Source of the DNA: Gnetum montanum
Taxonomy: Eukaryota > Streptophyta > Gnetopsida > Gnetales > Gnetaceae
Direction: 5' to 3'
DNA: 64,000 nt
Assembly: GCA_015680685.1 (NCBI GenBank)
Contig: MNCI01026893.1
Span: forward strand, 62,001 to 126,000
Positions 43,546-53,909 of the stretch are shown here, piece by piece. Position 1 is the first letter of the stretch; each line of letters starts with the position of its first letter. Made by a program: the position numbers and the translations under genes. A model generated the notes under the pieces. It had not been told where the DNA came from, ran no database searches, and saw only the letters and a program-made list of their open reading frames with translations.

Positions 43546-45585
43546 AGGTGGTACCTTGATGACGATGGGAGGCCCCTTGCTCATGGAGGTGGAGGGGATT
43601 GTTGCCTTGCCGAGAGGCACATGGATCACAAAACGTTGCCGCACAGGTTTAGGCTTACTATCTATGCCAATGGAGTTTATGACATAGGGGGCATCGTCTG
43701 TGCTCGGTTGATTCAAGGTGTTGATGTTCAGTTGGCCCCGTTCTATCATTGCTTGTAGATCATCCTTTAACGCACGACAGGTGTCGGTATTGTGACCGGA
43801 CATTTGGTGGTAGTGACAGAATTGGTCTAACTTGAAATGTCGTGGAACCGGGGGCTCATTTGGTGCTGCTAAGGTGGGGTTCCTTAGTAACTCGCAGTAC
43901 CTATCATGTCGGCGGCGAGCATTCTCCACTACGTGTTTGTATTGGATTTGCCCAGTTCTAAGGAGTTGCTCTAGGAGTTCTGAAGGTCGTGCAGGTAGAG
44001 GTGTGTACTTAGAGCGATCTTTGCGCTGAAAGTTGGGCCTTGGGGTGGCCCCTGTTGTTGTAGGTGGGTTGGTACTGGTGTTAGTTGTTTTTGTGCTTGC
44101 GGCCACAGTTTCCGTTGTTGCCTTTTGTTTGGCAACGTGTTGGTTCTTGTAAGCCACATAGGCGGGGTCATTGCTGGCTTGTGCAGCTTGTTCAATGTTC
44201 TTGATCTGTGTGAATGCTTGGCTCAACGTTTGAGCGCTTAGGTAGTACAGTTTTGACTTAATGAAGTCATTCACGGCTCCCTTTAGAATTGTAAGCAAAT
44301 ACTTTTTAGGGATGGGCTCATGAAGTTCGTTAAGAGCTGCACTCCATCGTTGGATGAACTTTTGCACAGGCTCAAATGGTGCTTGTTTCACCTGTATTAG
44401 ACTATCTAGTGTGGCTTCAGACTTGATGTTGTACTTAAACCGTGTAACGAACTGATGTAACAGATCCTCTAGAGAGGATATGGAGTTACGAGGCAAGGCT
44501 CGGTACCAGTCTAAGGCTACACCCATTAAGGACATAGCGAACACTCGCAAGATTGCATGGGGCCAAGCTTGAAGCAATAGAGTTTCTAATCGAAATGTGA
44601 CTAAGTGAGCATTCGGATCTCCCTTCACGTTGTACTTGGTTAACTGGGGCAGTGTGATTCCCTTGGGTAAAGCTAACGGTGGCATTGAAGAGCTAATTGC
44701 ATCGTCGCGGTAGAAATCCAGTACTTTAACTTGTTCAGTGTTGTCAGCTCTAAGTTGCTTTATCTCATTTGCTAATGTTTGCATCATCTGTTTTGCTTCT
44801 GCCCACTCTTAAGTGGTAGGCAGATTAGTTGGTTGGGGAGGTTGTTGGGTTGTCATTTGTTGCTGTGAAGCGATGTTCAGAGTTACGGTTGTGGGGTGTG
44901 ACACATTGAACTGAGTGGATTGTTGAACAAGGGGTATGGTTCCTTGCCTAGCCACAAACTATGAAGTGACACCCTGGATGTGCGAGGCCGATGTAGTGAA
45001 AGTGGCCCCATGCGTTTGCACATGTGGTATGTACTGGGTGGAGATGGGGGTGGGTAATCTCTGTTGGGATACCGGTGCTTGTGTGCTCATTGATGCTTGG
45101 TGAGTGATCGTCTGTCCCATGCGAGGATGGAGTGCTGGGTTCACGTAGGCCTGGGGACTGTGGGTGTGGTATGAATGCTCAGGTTCAGATTGTGCTTCGA
45201 AGTCATCTACTTCATGTTGGTTTTGGGGCTCCTCATTGGGTCGCCGTGATTTTTGGCTCCTTGCCAGAAGGAGCTGGGAGATGAGTTTATGCTGAGGTTC
45301 AGAAAGGGGGATGACGTCATATACAGAGGGGACGAATTCATGACCTCCCATGTATATGTGCTCGATGTTTCGTTTTGCCTCCTGTTCTATGGTGTCAAGA
45401 GGAAGGTTGGCCTGAATCTTCACACAGATAAAGTTGTATTGTTCTTGTGTGAGGATTATGAAGGCGCACGCGTTAGAGGTCAGGGATGACTCCATGGTGA
45501 TGTGTGACGGGGCAACATATGAGCTAGCTAACAAGTTCCGAGTGTGTTTCGGGCTAAGCGTGCAGAGTGTCCAGTGTGTGAACAC
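43456..45585 (-). pseudogene. Gag of element C, one frame with two stops
   Basis: The frame from 45585 to 43456 (710 codons) is continuous but for a TAG at 44961-44959 and a TAA near 44808. The start may be the internal ATG of MESSLTSNACAFIILTQEQ (about 45495), which fits A and D better. The N-terminal domain has EQYNFICVKIQANL. The capsid has ITLPQLTKYNVKGDPNAHL, ALDWYRALPRNSISSLEDLL and LKGAVNDFIKSKLYYLSAQ. The zinc-finger-like motif is FCHYHQMSGHNTDTC near 43820-43776. It is the best-kept gag in the window. The C-terminal end is a VKVPP-type repeat encoded by the dyad array, and no PR follows. Confidence 0.88.
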
Positions 45586-46095
45586 TGAAAATTTTTCTAA
45601 GTGTCTAGTGTGTACAATGTAAACGAGAGAAAATTTGGCTAAGTATAAAATTATGAACCGTAGTCGTACGCAGATGGCGATTTCGGGTAAGAGGAAGTCA
45701 TATCGGAATCATTATGTTGTGTGTATTGTATGCCTTAGACAAGGTGATCCATGTTGGTGTGAATCGTTTTGGGTGTTTTTGTTGAAAAAATACTGTAGCA
45801 GTATTGTAGCAGCGTAAAAACTGTAGCAGCGTATATGCCCGGACACTATAGCAGCGTATACACCCGGACACTGTAGCAGGCGTAAAAAACACTATAGCAA
45901 GCGTAAAAGCACTGTAGCTAGCGTAAAAGCACTGTAGCAAGCGTAAAAACATTGTAGCCAGCGTAAAAGCACTGTAGCAAGCATAAAACACTGTAGCAAG
46001 CGTAAAACACTGTAGCAGCGTAGACGCTGGGAATTTGTTGGCAGCGTAGACGCTGGGGTTTCAGTTTTGCAGCGTAGACGCTAGGGTTTTAGTTT
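45586..46095 (-). other. Leader of element C with 20-bp tandem repeats
   Basis: At about 45793-46085 there are a dozen or so copies of GTAGCAAGCGTAAAAGCACT and variants, passing into a looser AGCGTAGACGCTGGG repeat at 46015-46085. This region would be the 5' UTR of the genomic RNA, just after the PBS. No gene is seen. A and D have leaders of about 220-230 bases without such an array. Confidence 0.8.
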
Positions 46096-46114
46096 GGCCC
46101 TCCTTCTAGCGCCA
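46096..46114 (-). promoter_or_regulatory. Primer-binding site of element C
   Basis: Minus strand TGGCGCTAGAAGGAGGGCC, five bases (GTTTT) after the LTR end at 46120. It is the least decayed of the three PBS copies in the window. Confidence 0.8.
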
Positions 46115-46664
46115 AAAACTGTATCGAACGAAATCGTCGGTGCAAGGCTGGAACGTTACGAGCACCAAAAGATCTACGGACAAGCACAGTCGACCCTGCC
46201 TCCGGTTGAGGGTAAGCTAGAATGGACAAAGGTAGAGTGCCTTGAATGGTCCGCACGCGGATCAAACAAGGACTTCCCCAACATTTGCCGCTACAACATG
46301 TTGGGTTATACGCAAACAATGCACATTAAATGTAAACCGTAAACAAGCACGATAATGTAAATGAGCTTGTAAATGTAAACTGAAAAACAAAGAAAACTGC
46401 AATAAATCTGGGCAAAATGTAAACTGTTTTGTATTGAGAATTGATTACAAAGTGCACTGGTCCAAACGCAGTTGTGGCTTTGACACAAGGCGGATGAAAG
46501 GCCCTGGCTCTGGTTTGCAACGTAATTGCTCTGGGTCTCCTCTGTTAGAATTTTTTTTCCCCCAAAACATAAAAAATTGGGCTATTTATAGGGGTAGGGT
46601 TAACGGGAAAATCGGACTGGGAGACACGTGGTGTATCGACCAGGTGCGTACAATTTAGAAATAT

Positions 46665-46920
46665 GATATACGTTGGGCGTATACGCTACATCAGGCCAGC
46701 GTATACGCTCGACTTACTGGGCGTGAACTATGGTGGACATTGGGCGTATATGCTGGGGCGTATACGCTGATGGATGTTGGTGTATACGCTGGGCGTATAC
46801 GTTTTATTTGCTGAGCATATACGCTAGGCGTATACGCTGTGGATGTTGAGCGTAGAGGATGCCAGCGTAAGCGTATAGCATGCCAGCGTAAGCCAAAAAT
46901 GTGCCCAGCGTATACACATG
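46665..46920. repeat. CGTATACG palindrome cluster in C's 5' LTR
   Basis: The same GGCGTATACGCT repeats as at 38330-38565, with more point changes and an added AGCGTATAGCATGCCAGCG segment near 46867. Confidence 0.72.
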
Positions 46921-46964
46921 AAGATGCTTCATTTCAAGGTCAAAAAATGATTTTTGGGTGCCCA

Positions 46965-48895
46965 AGAGCTACTGGGAACCCTGGGGAAGGTCCTGGGGGG
47001 TCTGGACGCTCGATTCTGGCACGTTTTGATGCATTTCTGGGGCCCGAAAGTCTCTCTACGCTAGCCTTACGCCGGGCGTATACGCTGGGCGTACAGGAAT
47101 GGAAGACCATCATTAGGAGACAAAAATTCATTTTTCAAGTGCCTAAGACCTACTAGAAACCTTGGGGAAGGTCCTAGGGGTCTGGACACTCGATTCTGGC
47201 ACGTTTTGATGCATTTCTGGGGCCCGAAAGTCTCTCTATGCTGGCCTTATGCCGGGCGTGTACGCTGGGCGTAGAGGAATGAATGACCATCATTTGGAGC
47301 CCAAAATTCGATTTTCAAGTGCCTGGGACCTACTGGGAACCTTGGGAAAGCTCCTAGGGGGTCTGGACACTTGATTTTGGTAGGTTTTGATGCATTTATG
47401 GGGCTCGAAAGTCTCTCTACGTTGGCCTTACGCCGGGCGTATACGCTGGGCGTACAGGAATGGAAGACCATCATTCGGAGTCTAAAATTTGATTTTCAAT
47501 TGCCTAAGACCTACTAGGAACCTTGGGGAGGGTCCTAGGGGGTCTAGATGCTCGATTCTGGCACGTTTTGATGCATTTCTGGGGCCCGAAAGTCTCTCTA
47601 CGCTAGCCTTACGCCGGGCGTATACGCTGGGCGTACAGGAATGGAAGACCATCATTAGGAGACGAAAATTCATTTTTCAAGTGCCTAAGACCTATTGGAA
47701 ACCTTGGGGAAGGTCCTAGGGGTCTGGACACTCAATTCTGGCACGTTTTGATGCATTTCTGGGGCCCGAAAGTCTCTCTATGCTGGCCTTACGCCGGGCG
47801 TGTACGCTGGGCGTAGAGGAATGAATGACCATCATTTGGAGCCCAAAATTCGATTTTCAAGTGCCTGAGACCTACTGGGAACCTTGGGAAAGTTCCTAGG
47901 GGGTCTAGACACTTGATTTTGGCAGGTTTTGATGCATTTATGGGGCCCGAAAGTCTCTCTACGTTGGCCTTACGCCGGGCGTATACGCTGGGCGTACAGG
48001 AATGGAAGACCATCATTCGGAGTCTAAAATTTGATTTTCAAGTGCCTGAGACCTACTGGGAACCTTGGGGAGGGTCCTAGGGGGTCTAGATGCTCGATTC
48101 TGGCACGTTTTGATGCATTTCTGGGGCCCGAAAGTCTCTCTACGCTAGCCTTACGCCGGGCGTAGAGAAATGAATGACCATCATTTGGAGTCCTAAATTC
48201 AATTTTCAAGTACCTGAGACCTACTAGGAACCTTGTGGAAGGTCCTAGGGGGTCTGGATACTCGATTCTTGCACATTTTGATGCATTTCTGGGGCCCGAA
48301 AGTCTCTCTACACTGGCCTTACGCCGGGCGTATACGTTGGGCGTACAGGAATGGAAGACCATCATTCGGAGCCCAAAATTCGATTTTCAAGTGCCTGAGA
48401 CCTGTTGGGAACCTTGGGGAAGGTCCTAGGGTGTCTGGACGCTTGATTATGGCATGTTTTGATGCATTTCTGGGGCCCGAAAGTCTCTCTACGCTAGCCT
48501 TACGCCGGGCGTATACGCTGGGCGTAGAGGAATGAATGACCATCATTTGGAGCCTGAAATTCAATTTTCAAGTGCCTGAGACCTACTAGAAACCTTGGGG
48601 AATGTCCTAGGGGGTCTAGACACTTTATTCTGGCACATTTTGATGCATTTCTGAGGCCTAAAACTCTCTCTATGCTGGCCTTACGCCGGGCGTATACGCT
48701 GAGTGTACAAGAATGGAAGACCATCATTCGGAGCCCAAAATCGAATCCTCAAGTGCCTGCGACCTACTGGGGACCCTGGGGAAGGTCTTGGGGGGTCTAG
48801 AAACTCCACTTTAGCATGTTTTGAGGAGTTTTTGAGCCCCAAAAGTTGCTGTATGCTAGGCCTTACGTTGGGCATGTGTAGGCTAGCGTACAGGA
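46965..48895. repeat. 181-bp tandem array in C's 5' LTR (about 11 units)
   Basis: Same unit as at 38575-40375. One unit near 48136-48165 has lost about 15 bp. A three-unit block is nearly repeated at a distance of 542 bp: 47100-47480 resembles 47640-48020 more than it does other units, which points to a recent block duplication. The strict two-unit alternation of the other LTR is broken here. Confidence 0.9.
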
Positions 48896-49122
48896 TGTAT
48901 ACTTAGTGAAAACCAAGTATTTTGAGCTCAAGATTTGCCAAGTTTGATGCCAGATGTCATCGTAGTCGTCTATGGATCCCAGGGAACTTTTACTTGCTTG
49001 CTTTGACTTCATTTGATGCTATTTTTGAGGCTTCTAAGCTTGGTCATACTGAGGACCAACATGACTTAGCTTAATTTCTGTCTTCAAGTGTTAGCCAAAA
49101 TTTTTTGTGGTGTTTCAGGTGC

Positions 49123-49498
49123 TGCCCCTCGAATTACAGGTTCCTTCTCTACAGATGGTCCTCTTCACAATTATAAATGAGGCTCAACACACCGAGTCTC
49201 AGATCATGGATTTGGATTTAGTCGAGGAGAAGCGAATACAGATGCTTGATACCATTGAAAAGTATCAAGATAAGCAAAGGAAAAAGCACCATCACAATCT
49301 TCAACAACGTCCAATCAAGAAGGGAGATTTAGTCCTTAAGGCCATTCGTGAACCAGTAGGCAAGTTCTCTACCAATTGGGAGGGCCCTTTCTTGGTAGCT
49401 GATGTATATGACAATGGCACATTCAAGCTAGCAGACATTAACGACAATGAGTTACTGAATCCTGTAAATCATATATATCTGAAATGGTACTACATCTA
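49123..49498 (+). pseudogene. Integrase of element B, C-terminal part (right of element C)
   Basis: In frame with the part ending at 37782 once C and one copy of GGTGC are removed: it continues PLELQVPSLQMVL, DLVEEKRIQMLDTIEKYQDK, then KKGDLVLKAIREPVGKFST, NWEGPFLVADVYDNGTFKLA and NPVNHIYLKWYY before a stop at 49498. This is the GPY/F-type C-terminal domain of a Ty3/gypsy integrase. It is free of stops over its length. Confidence 0.9.
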
Positions 49499-49529
49499 AG
49501 CAAATATCCAGTGTTAACATCAGGTATGG

Positions 49530-50030
49530 CAATAATCATCCGCTATGACGCTAAACTGGCAACAACCATCCGCCATGACATAAAACTGGCATTCCTCTCA
49601 TGTGTCCGCCACAATGCTAAACTAGCACTGATCGTCTGCCACGATGTAAAACTAGCAAGTTACCACTGTCCGCTACGACATAAAACTGGCAATGTTGTAC
49701 AGGTCCGTCAAGACAAAAAACTGGCATCTTTTGCATGTGTCCACCACAACGATAAACTGGCACTGGCTGTCCGCCATGACACAAAGCTGGCATAGGTAAG
49801 TAGCTATCTACTGAGACACGAAACTAGCACAAATTTGTCCCTGGGCCATGACATGAAACTAGCATCCACAACACGGTCTACTGAGACCATAAATTAGCTC
49901 TACCATCATCCACTACAGCATAAAACTAGTACAGTTCGGTCCGCTCGAACTTTAAATTGGGACCATGGTCTGCTGAGACTTAAAACTAGCAACGACAGTC
50001 TACCAGGACTTAAAAATGGCACTTACAGGC
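49530..50030 (+). repeat. Dyad array of B, GTC type, after INT (12 or more units)
   Basis: The clearest array in the window. Units include GTCCGCCACAATGCTAAACT, GTCCGCTACGACATAAAACT and GTCCGCCATGACACAAAGCT, at 30-45 bp spacing, always followed by a TGGC or TAGC end. Variants toward 49900-50010 have GTCTACCAGGACTTAAAAAT. GTC and GAC arms flank about 7 bases. Confidence 0.85.
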
Positions 50031-51119
50031 TGCCATCATGCAAATCAAGCGAGCTTAATCGTCTCTGTGTAGCCATAAAAATAAATGGGGTGGGGTACTG
50101 GGACAGTCCCAGTGTCGCTACCTCAACGACATCCTGCTGATTCCTCGGATGTGCTGAAAGGCATACTACTGACCCCTCGGAGATGCCATCACTGCACCCA
50201 TTGCAGCAGTGGAACCTATGAGAGTTTAGTTTCGTTGACCAGATCCCCGAAGGAGTCCTCATCAACAACGACCTCGGGGATCTCTGCTCATCATCACTAT
50301 TAGACTCTGGCTTCACAGATTCACCTAGCTAGTTCTTTTCATAACCAGTTAGGTGCGCTAAGTTTGATGTTCTTTGGCGGTGATATGCTGGGCCGAGTGT
50401 CAATGTTGAAGACTCTAGCCTCTCCTTCATGGCTCGTTCACTTTATCTCACCTCAAATTGTACTTGTTTCAACAACCTCACCGGTAATTTGCATGAGCAA
50501 TGGTATCCTCTATTTTCTTCTTTGGTTGCAGGTTACTTGCTTCAAGGATATCGTTCAAAGGTGCGTTCATCTGAGCAGTGAAGTACAAACAATGTTTTGA
50601 AATGGCTGCCTAGGTTAGCCTGTCCACTTATGAGTGCATCCCTATCTTCTTTATAATCCTACCCCTAGCTCTTACTTCTCTGCATCTCCACCATCTGCTT
50701 CCTGTACGCAAAATGTACATACGCAGCACATGCTTTCCGCATTCGCTTTACAATCAAGTCCATAAACCAGCATAACGCAACTCGCCTAGTGGACACAAAA
50801 AAAAGGAAAAAGAAAAAAGAAATGGGGTTCGGCAAAATGGGTGAAACACATCTCACCCAGGCCGTGCAGATGCAACACAATTCGTCTATGCAAGCCCCTT
50901 CATCTACAAAATGATGACATAATTCCATGCAAACGCAATCACAGGAGAAAGCTTGAGTGCTTATGCGTAAAAAATCTATCCCTACTCATTTGAGTCTTTC
51001 CCGAACCTATTTCCTCCTATACTATCCTATCTCCCATTTCCCTCATCTTTGTACCTCTATGTTGATAGGGCGATACTTGAGTAACCATTGATGAACGTTG
51101 TTGGTACTTTTACCTATCC
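50031..51119 (+). other. 3' non-coding tail of element B
   Basis: 50130-50200 is homologous to D's tail. A purine run AAAAAAAAGGAAAAAGAAAA lies at 50798-50817, about 350 bases before the PPT. Short open frames here have no homologue in D or C and I do not call them genes. Confidence 0.6.
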
Positions 51120-51194
51120 GGTGTTTCGTATTTTTTGTCGACATCTTTCGGGCAAGCCCTCTAACTGTCAACAAAGAGGGGCCATTGAAACACC
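51120..51194 (+). promoter_or_regulatory. PPT of element B with conserved hairpin
   Basis: The PPT AAAGAGGGGCCAT (51173-51185) ends at the LTR start TGAAACACC (51186). Outer arms GGTGTTTC (51120-51127) and GAAACACC (51187-51194) are fully complementary. Inner arms TTTGTCGAC (51134-51142) and GTCAACAAA (51167-51175) pair at 8 of 9 positions. The second outer arm is the first bases of the LTR itself. Confidence 0.78.
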
Positions 51195-52691
51195 ATAGAA
51201 ATTGCGAATCCACCTCAGGCAAAGATTCGAGATTCGGGTGGAAGTTTGCGACAACAACTCAGAAGACATAACAAAGCAAAGAGGTGCGCAGCATTAAGTC
51301 TCCGAGTTTCTCACAGATTTTAAAATTACTTTATTTTCTCTCTTTACGCTACATTACGCAACATAGTGTAGTGTCACTCAACGTAATTCCGTTTAGCGTA
51401 GCCCGATATCAGAAAGAAACTTACTTCACCAGTTTTGACGAAGTTTAAAGCTTAAAACTTGTCGCATATTCGACTAAGTCTTTTGCTCAGGGCCGAGTTT
51501 ACGCTTCGTTATGCAAAACAGCGTAATGAGCTTCAAAGAAGACAAACTCAGAGTACAAGGAAGGGCTGTAGATTGATTTCTTTTCTTTGCAGATTGGTCG
51601 CTTTATGCTTATTACGCTACGCAGCATGGACAAGTGTAATTCGTTGTAAAGTTGACCATTTTTATGCTCTATTATGCTTTGCAATGTAAATAAGCATGAA
51701 ATAGCTGGCATCAACTACTCTCATGCTCTATTACGCTCTACGATGCAACGCAGTGTAAACAAGTGTAACACAGTGTAAAGCTGGTTAAAGCAGTTACGCA
51801 TTTGCTATCCACACGCACAATATGCTGATAAGCGTATTGTGCGTAATCATGAAGCAGCTTCGGCAAAAGTGTTGACAACGCACGTTCCAATGTGACGTGA
51901 CATAGCCAGTTTCAACATAAAGTTGGTTAAGTCAACGATATTTTGAAGGTTCAAGACACGTGTTGTCAGGGCCATGCTTTCTCCATATGTTGTCGAACTT
52001 ATAAATACTCTAGTTGGTAAAGAAACAGAGCCCCCAGCAGCATCTTTATCTTTTGGCAGCATCACCTTTTAGCAGAGACATAAGACATTTTTCTTGAGCA
52101 TTGGTAGTAGGAGCGATCAGTCCTTTGGTGAAAACACAACTCTCTCCATTGGCGATCATTGGTAGTTTTGAGTAGAGACTACCCAAGGAAATAGGAGCAG
52201 ATCAGAGATCGAAAGATCATCTGGCGTGGTTTGCGAGTTTTATTAATCAGAAACAGTTGATCGATAGACGTCAGAGCTTAACCTTCCTTGCATCCCATCT
52301 CTGGCCTACAAGGTAGATCGAACTCCATTCTGTACTCCTTGTTGAATAGTTTTGTTGTTATTTTGTGTATGCTTCGCATAAGATAAGCGGAGCTTTTCCA
52401 TTGGAAATTTGTATGCAATATACCCAGCTTTCGGGTCAAAGTACAGATCTTGGAATTGCTCATTTTCCTTAAATTCGATCCTTCCTGTCGTGTTGACTTC
52501 ATTATTATCTACATTGTTTTCTTCTCCTTTGGCGATTCACCGAATCGGATTGTCCCATGGAATACTTATAATATACGTCGATTTAATGGTTGAGTAAGTC
52601 CCTGTCTGATCGACAAGACCGTTCAAGGCACTCTGGATTCAGGGGGGCACGGGGGTTGTCAACAACTCCTTTTGGAATGCCAAAAATGACA
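51186..52691 (+). repeat. 3' LTR of element B (about 1.5 kb; right end uncertain)
   Basis: It starts TGAAACACCATAG after the PPT. TATA (TTATAAATACTC) is at 51999-52010. Near 52594-52640 the conserved U5 word AAGTCCCTGTCTGATCGACA appears as in A and D, with GACCGTTCAAGGCACTCTGG following. The terminal bases are changed; I place the end at AATGACA near 52691 by length comparison with A (1456 bp). Hairpin arms ACGCACAATATGCT / AGCGTATTGTGCGT lie at 51813-51844. Confidence 0.8.
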
Positions 52692-52699
52692 ATTTGATG

Positions 52700-53909
52700 G
52701 GTTTTATGAGGGGTCTATACTTTTATATGTTAGAAACACCTACAAGGTAATAAATATCATCTACCACTAGCATGGAGAGGTGAGGGCTTCCTTCTTAGCA
52801 TTGAAACCTTCACCTAGTGTGGAGACTACATGCATAGGATGGAAACCTATTCCCCTTAGAAAGGAGATTTCCCCCCAACATGGAGGCTTCACCCCTAGTG
52901 TGGAAACCACATGCCCCTAGCCTGGAAGTGACATGAGCAAAATTTTTTCATTCCAATGACTCCAAGGTTGACCAACCACTTCAACAAGGATGGTAGAAGG
53001 CTTGGCATAGAAGATCTACCTCTAGTGTAGAAGGTGTTCCCTCATTACTATTTATAGTAAATGGAATGGGCATGGGTGTTTAGCAATTACTATATATGGT
53101 AACCCTTGAAATTTGGGTACATTTCTCACTTGTACGAAGCATAAATTTGTAGTAATTTGCAGCCAAACTATTAGCCAATTTTTAGAAAAAAATCATGGTC
53201 CAAAACCTATAAAACCAAAACCCAAACATCCTTTTTTGGTTCCACACTTTGGCATTTTTAAGCACATAGAAATTTTGGCTTCCAAGAGCTCTTAAAACTT
53301 CGTAAAAACATAGCTTATTTGAGCTTCCCAACATGGAACCTCTACAACCCTATTGCCCCTTTTGCTACCCTCTAAGAGTTGTGGGTTTTTTATGGAAATG
53401 ATGCATTTTTGGAATCCCCAACCTCCAATATGAAGTAATCTTGTAACCAAAATTTCAACTCTTCTCACCCCCAGCAATGACCCAAGTTGCAGATCTAAAG
53501 TTGTAGCAAAGAAGGTTCAATAGCATCAAGAGTGATTGGGCACTTGAATCATGGAGGAAATCACATTAGCTTCAATGGGCTTTGAACTCCTACCCTAGTG
53601 AATCCCCCTTTTTTCTCATATGGGAATTTCTTGTACACATTTGTGGAACTTATTCTTTATTGTTTTAAATAAATTTTTAAAGTTTCATTTTTTGTGGAAT
53701 ATACATTTGTTTTATATTTTTCAAATATTTAAATTTTTGATTTATTTTTCTCAACCTTCCCATTTTGCATTTCATAAGTCCTTGGGTGATCTACTAGACC
53801 ATTAAGGGTACCTCAATCTTAATTTTTTTGGAGGCCCTAGGGATTTGGGATTAAGGCTATTGCACTGGATCTTTCTATTTTTTAGCAATTGATTTTTCTA
53901 GTTGCAACA
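52700..53909 (+). repeat. H: diverged LTR, right end recognisable
   Basis: At 53772-53820 the U5 words CATAAGTCCTTGGGTGATCT, ACTAGACCATTAAGGGTACC align with the plus-sense end of the other LTRs, ending near TTGCAACA (53902-53909). A TATA word CCTATAAAACC lies near 53207. The left end, perhaps TAGAAACACC near 52730, is uncertain. A short imperfect repeat with CCTAGTGTGGAAACCACATG occurs at 52800-52930. Confidence 0.5.

Larger units (their letters stand above)
37783..49117 (-). mobile_element. Element C: gag-only LTR retrotransposon inside B's integrase (11.3 kb)
   Basis: LTRs 37783-40590 and 46120-49117 are flanked by the direct repeat GGTGC (37778-37782 and 49118-49122). The internal 5.5 kb carries PBS, leader, gag and dyad arrays, but no PR, RT, RNase H, INT or antisense gene in the readable part; 821 bases are unknown. 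It is best described as a non-autonomous element with gag, akin to the class called TR-GAG in plants. By eye the two LTRs differ at about 14 of their first 195 bases, 13 of them transitions. Confidence 0.93.
46120..49117 (-). repeat. 5' LTR of element C (2998 bp)
   Basis: It starts TGTATCGAACG and ends GGTGTTTCA. TATA (TATAAATAGC) is at 46590-46581 on the minus strand. The 190-bp length difference from the other LTR is due mostly to the tandem array. Confidence 0.92.
2425..52691 (+). mobile_element. Element B: plus-strand Tat-lineage retrotransposon, split by nested elements D and C
   Basis: B is read in three visible pieces: 2425-9771 (gag, PR, dyad array, antisense gene exons 8-2), 32968-37782 (antisense exon 1, dyad array, RT, RNases H, INT start) and 49118-52691 (INT end, dyad array, tail, PPT, 3' LTR). 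Removing D and C restores the order without gaps: INT reads from 37782 into 49123, and intron 1 of the antisense gene joins across D. Visible B sequence adds to about 15.7 kb; its 5' LTR and gag start are off the left edge beyond A. All genes are broken. Confidence 0.85.

Noticed and set aside
49530-50030. CRISPR-like look (short repeats with variable spacers)
   Set aside because: Units are degenerate, spacing varies, there are no cas genes, and the context is a plant retrotransposon. The spacers are not unique sequences of fixed length.
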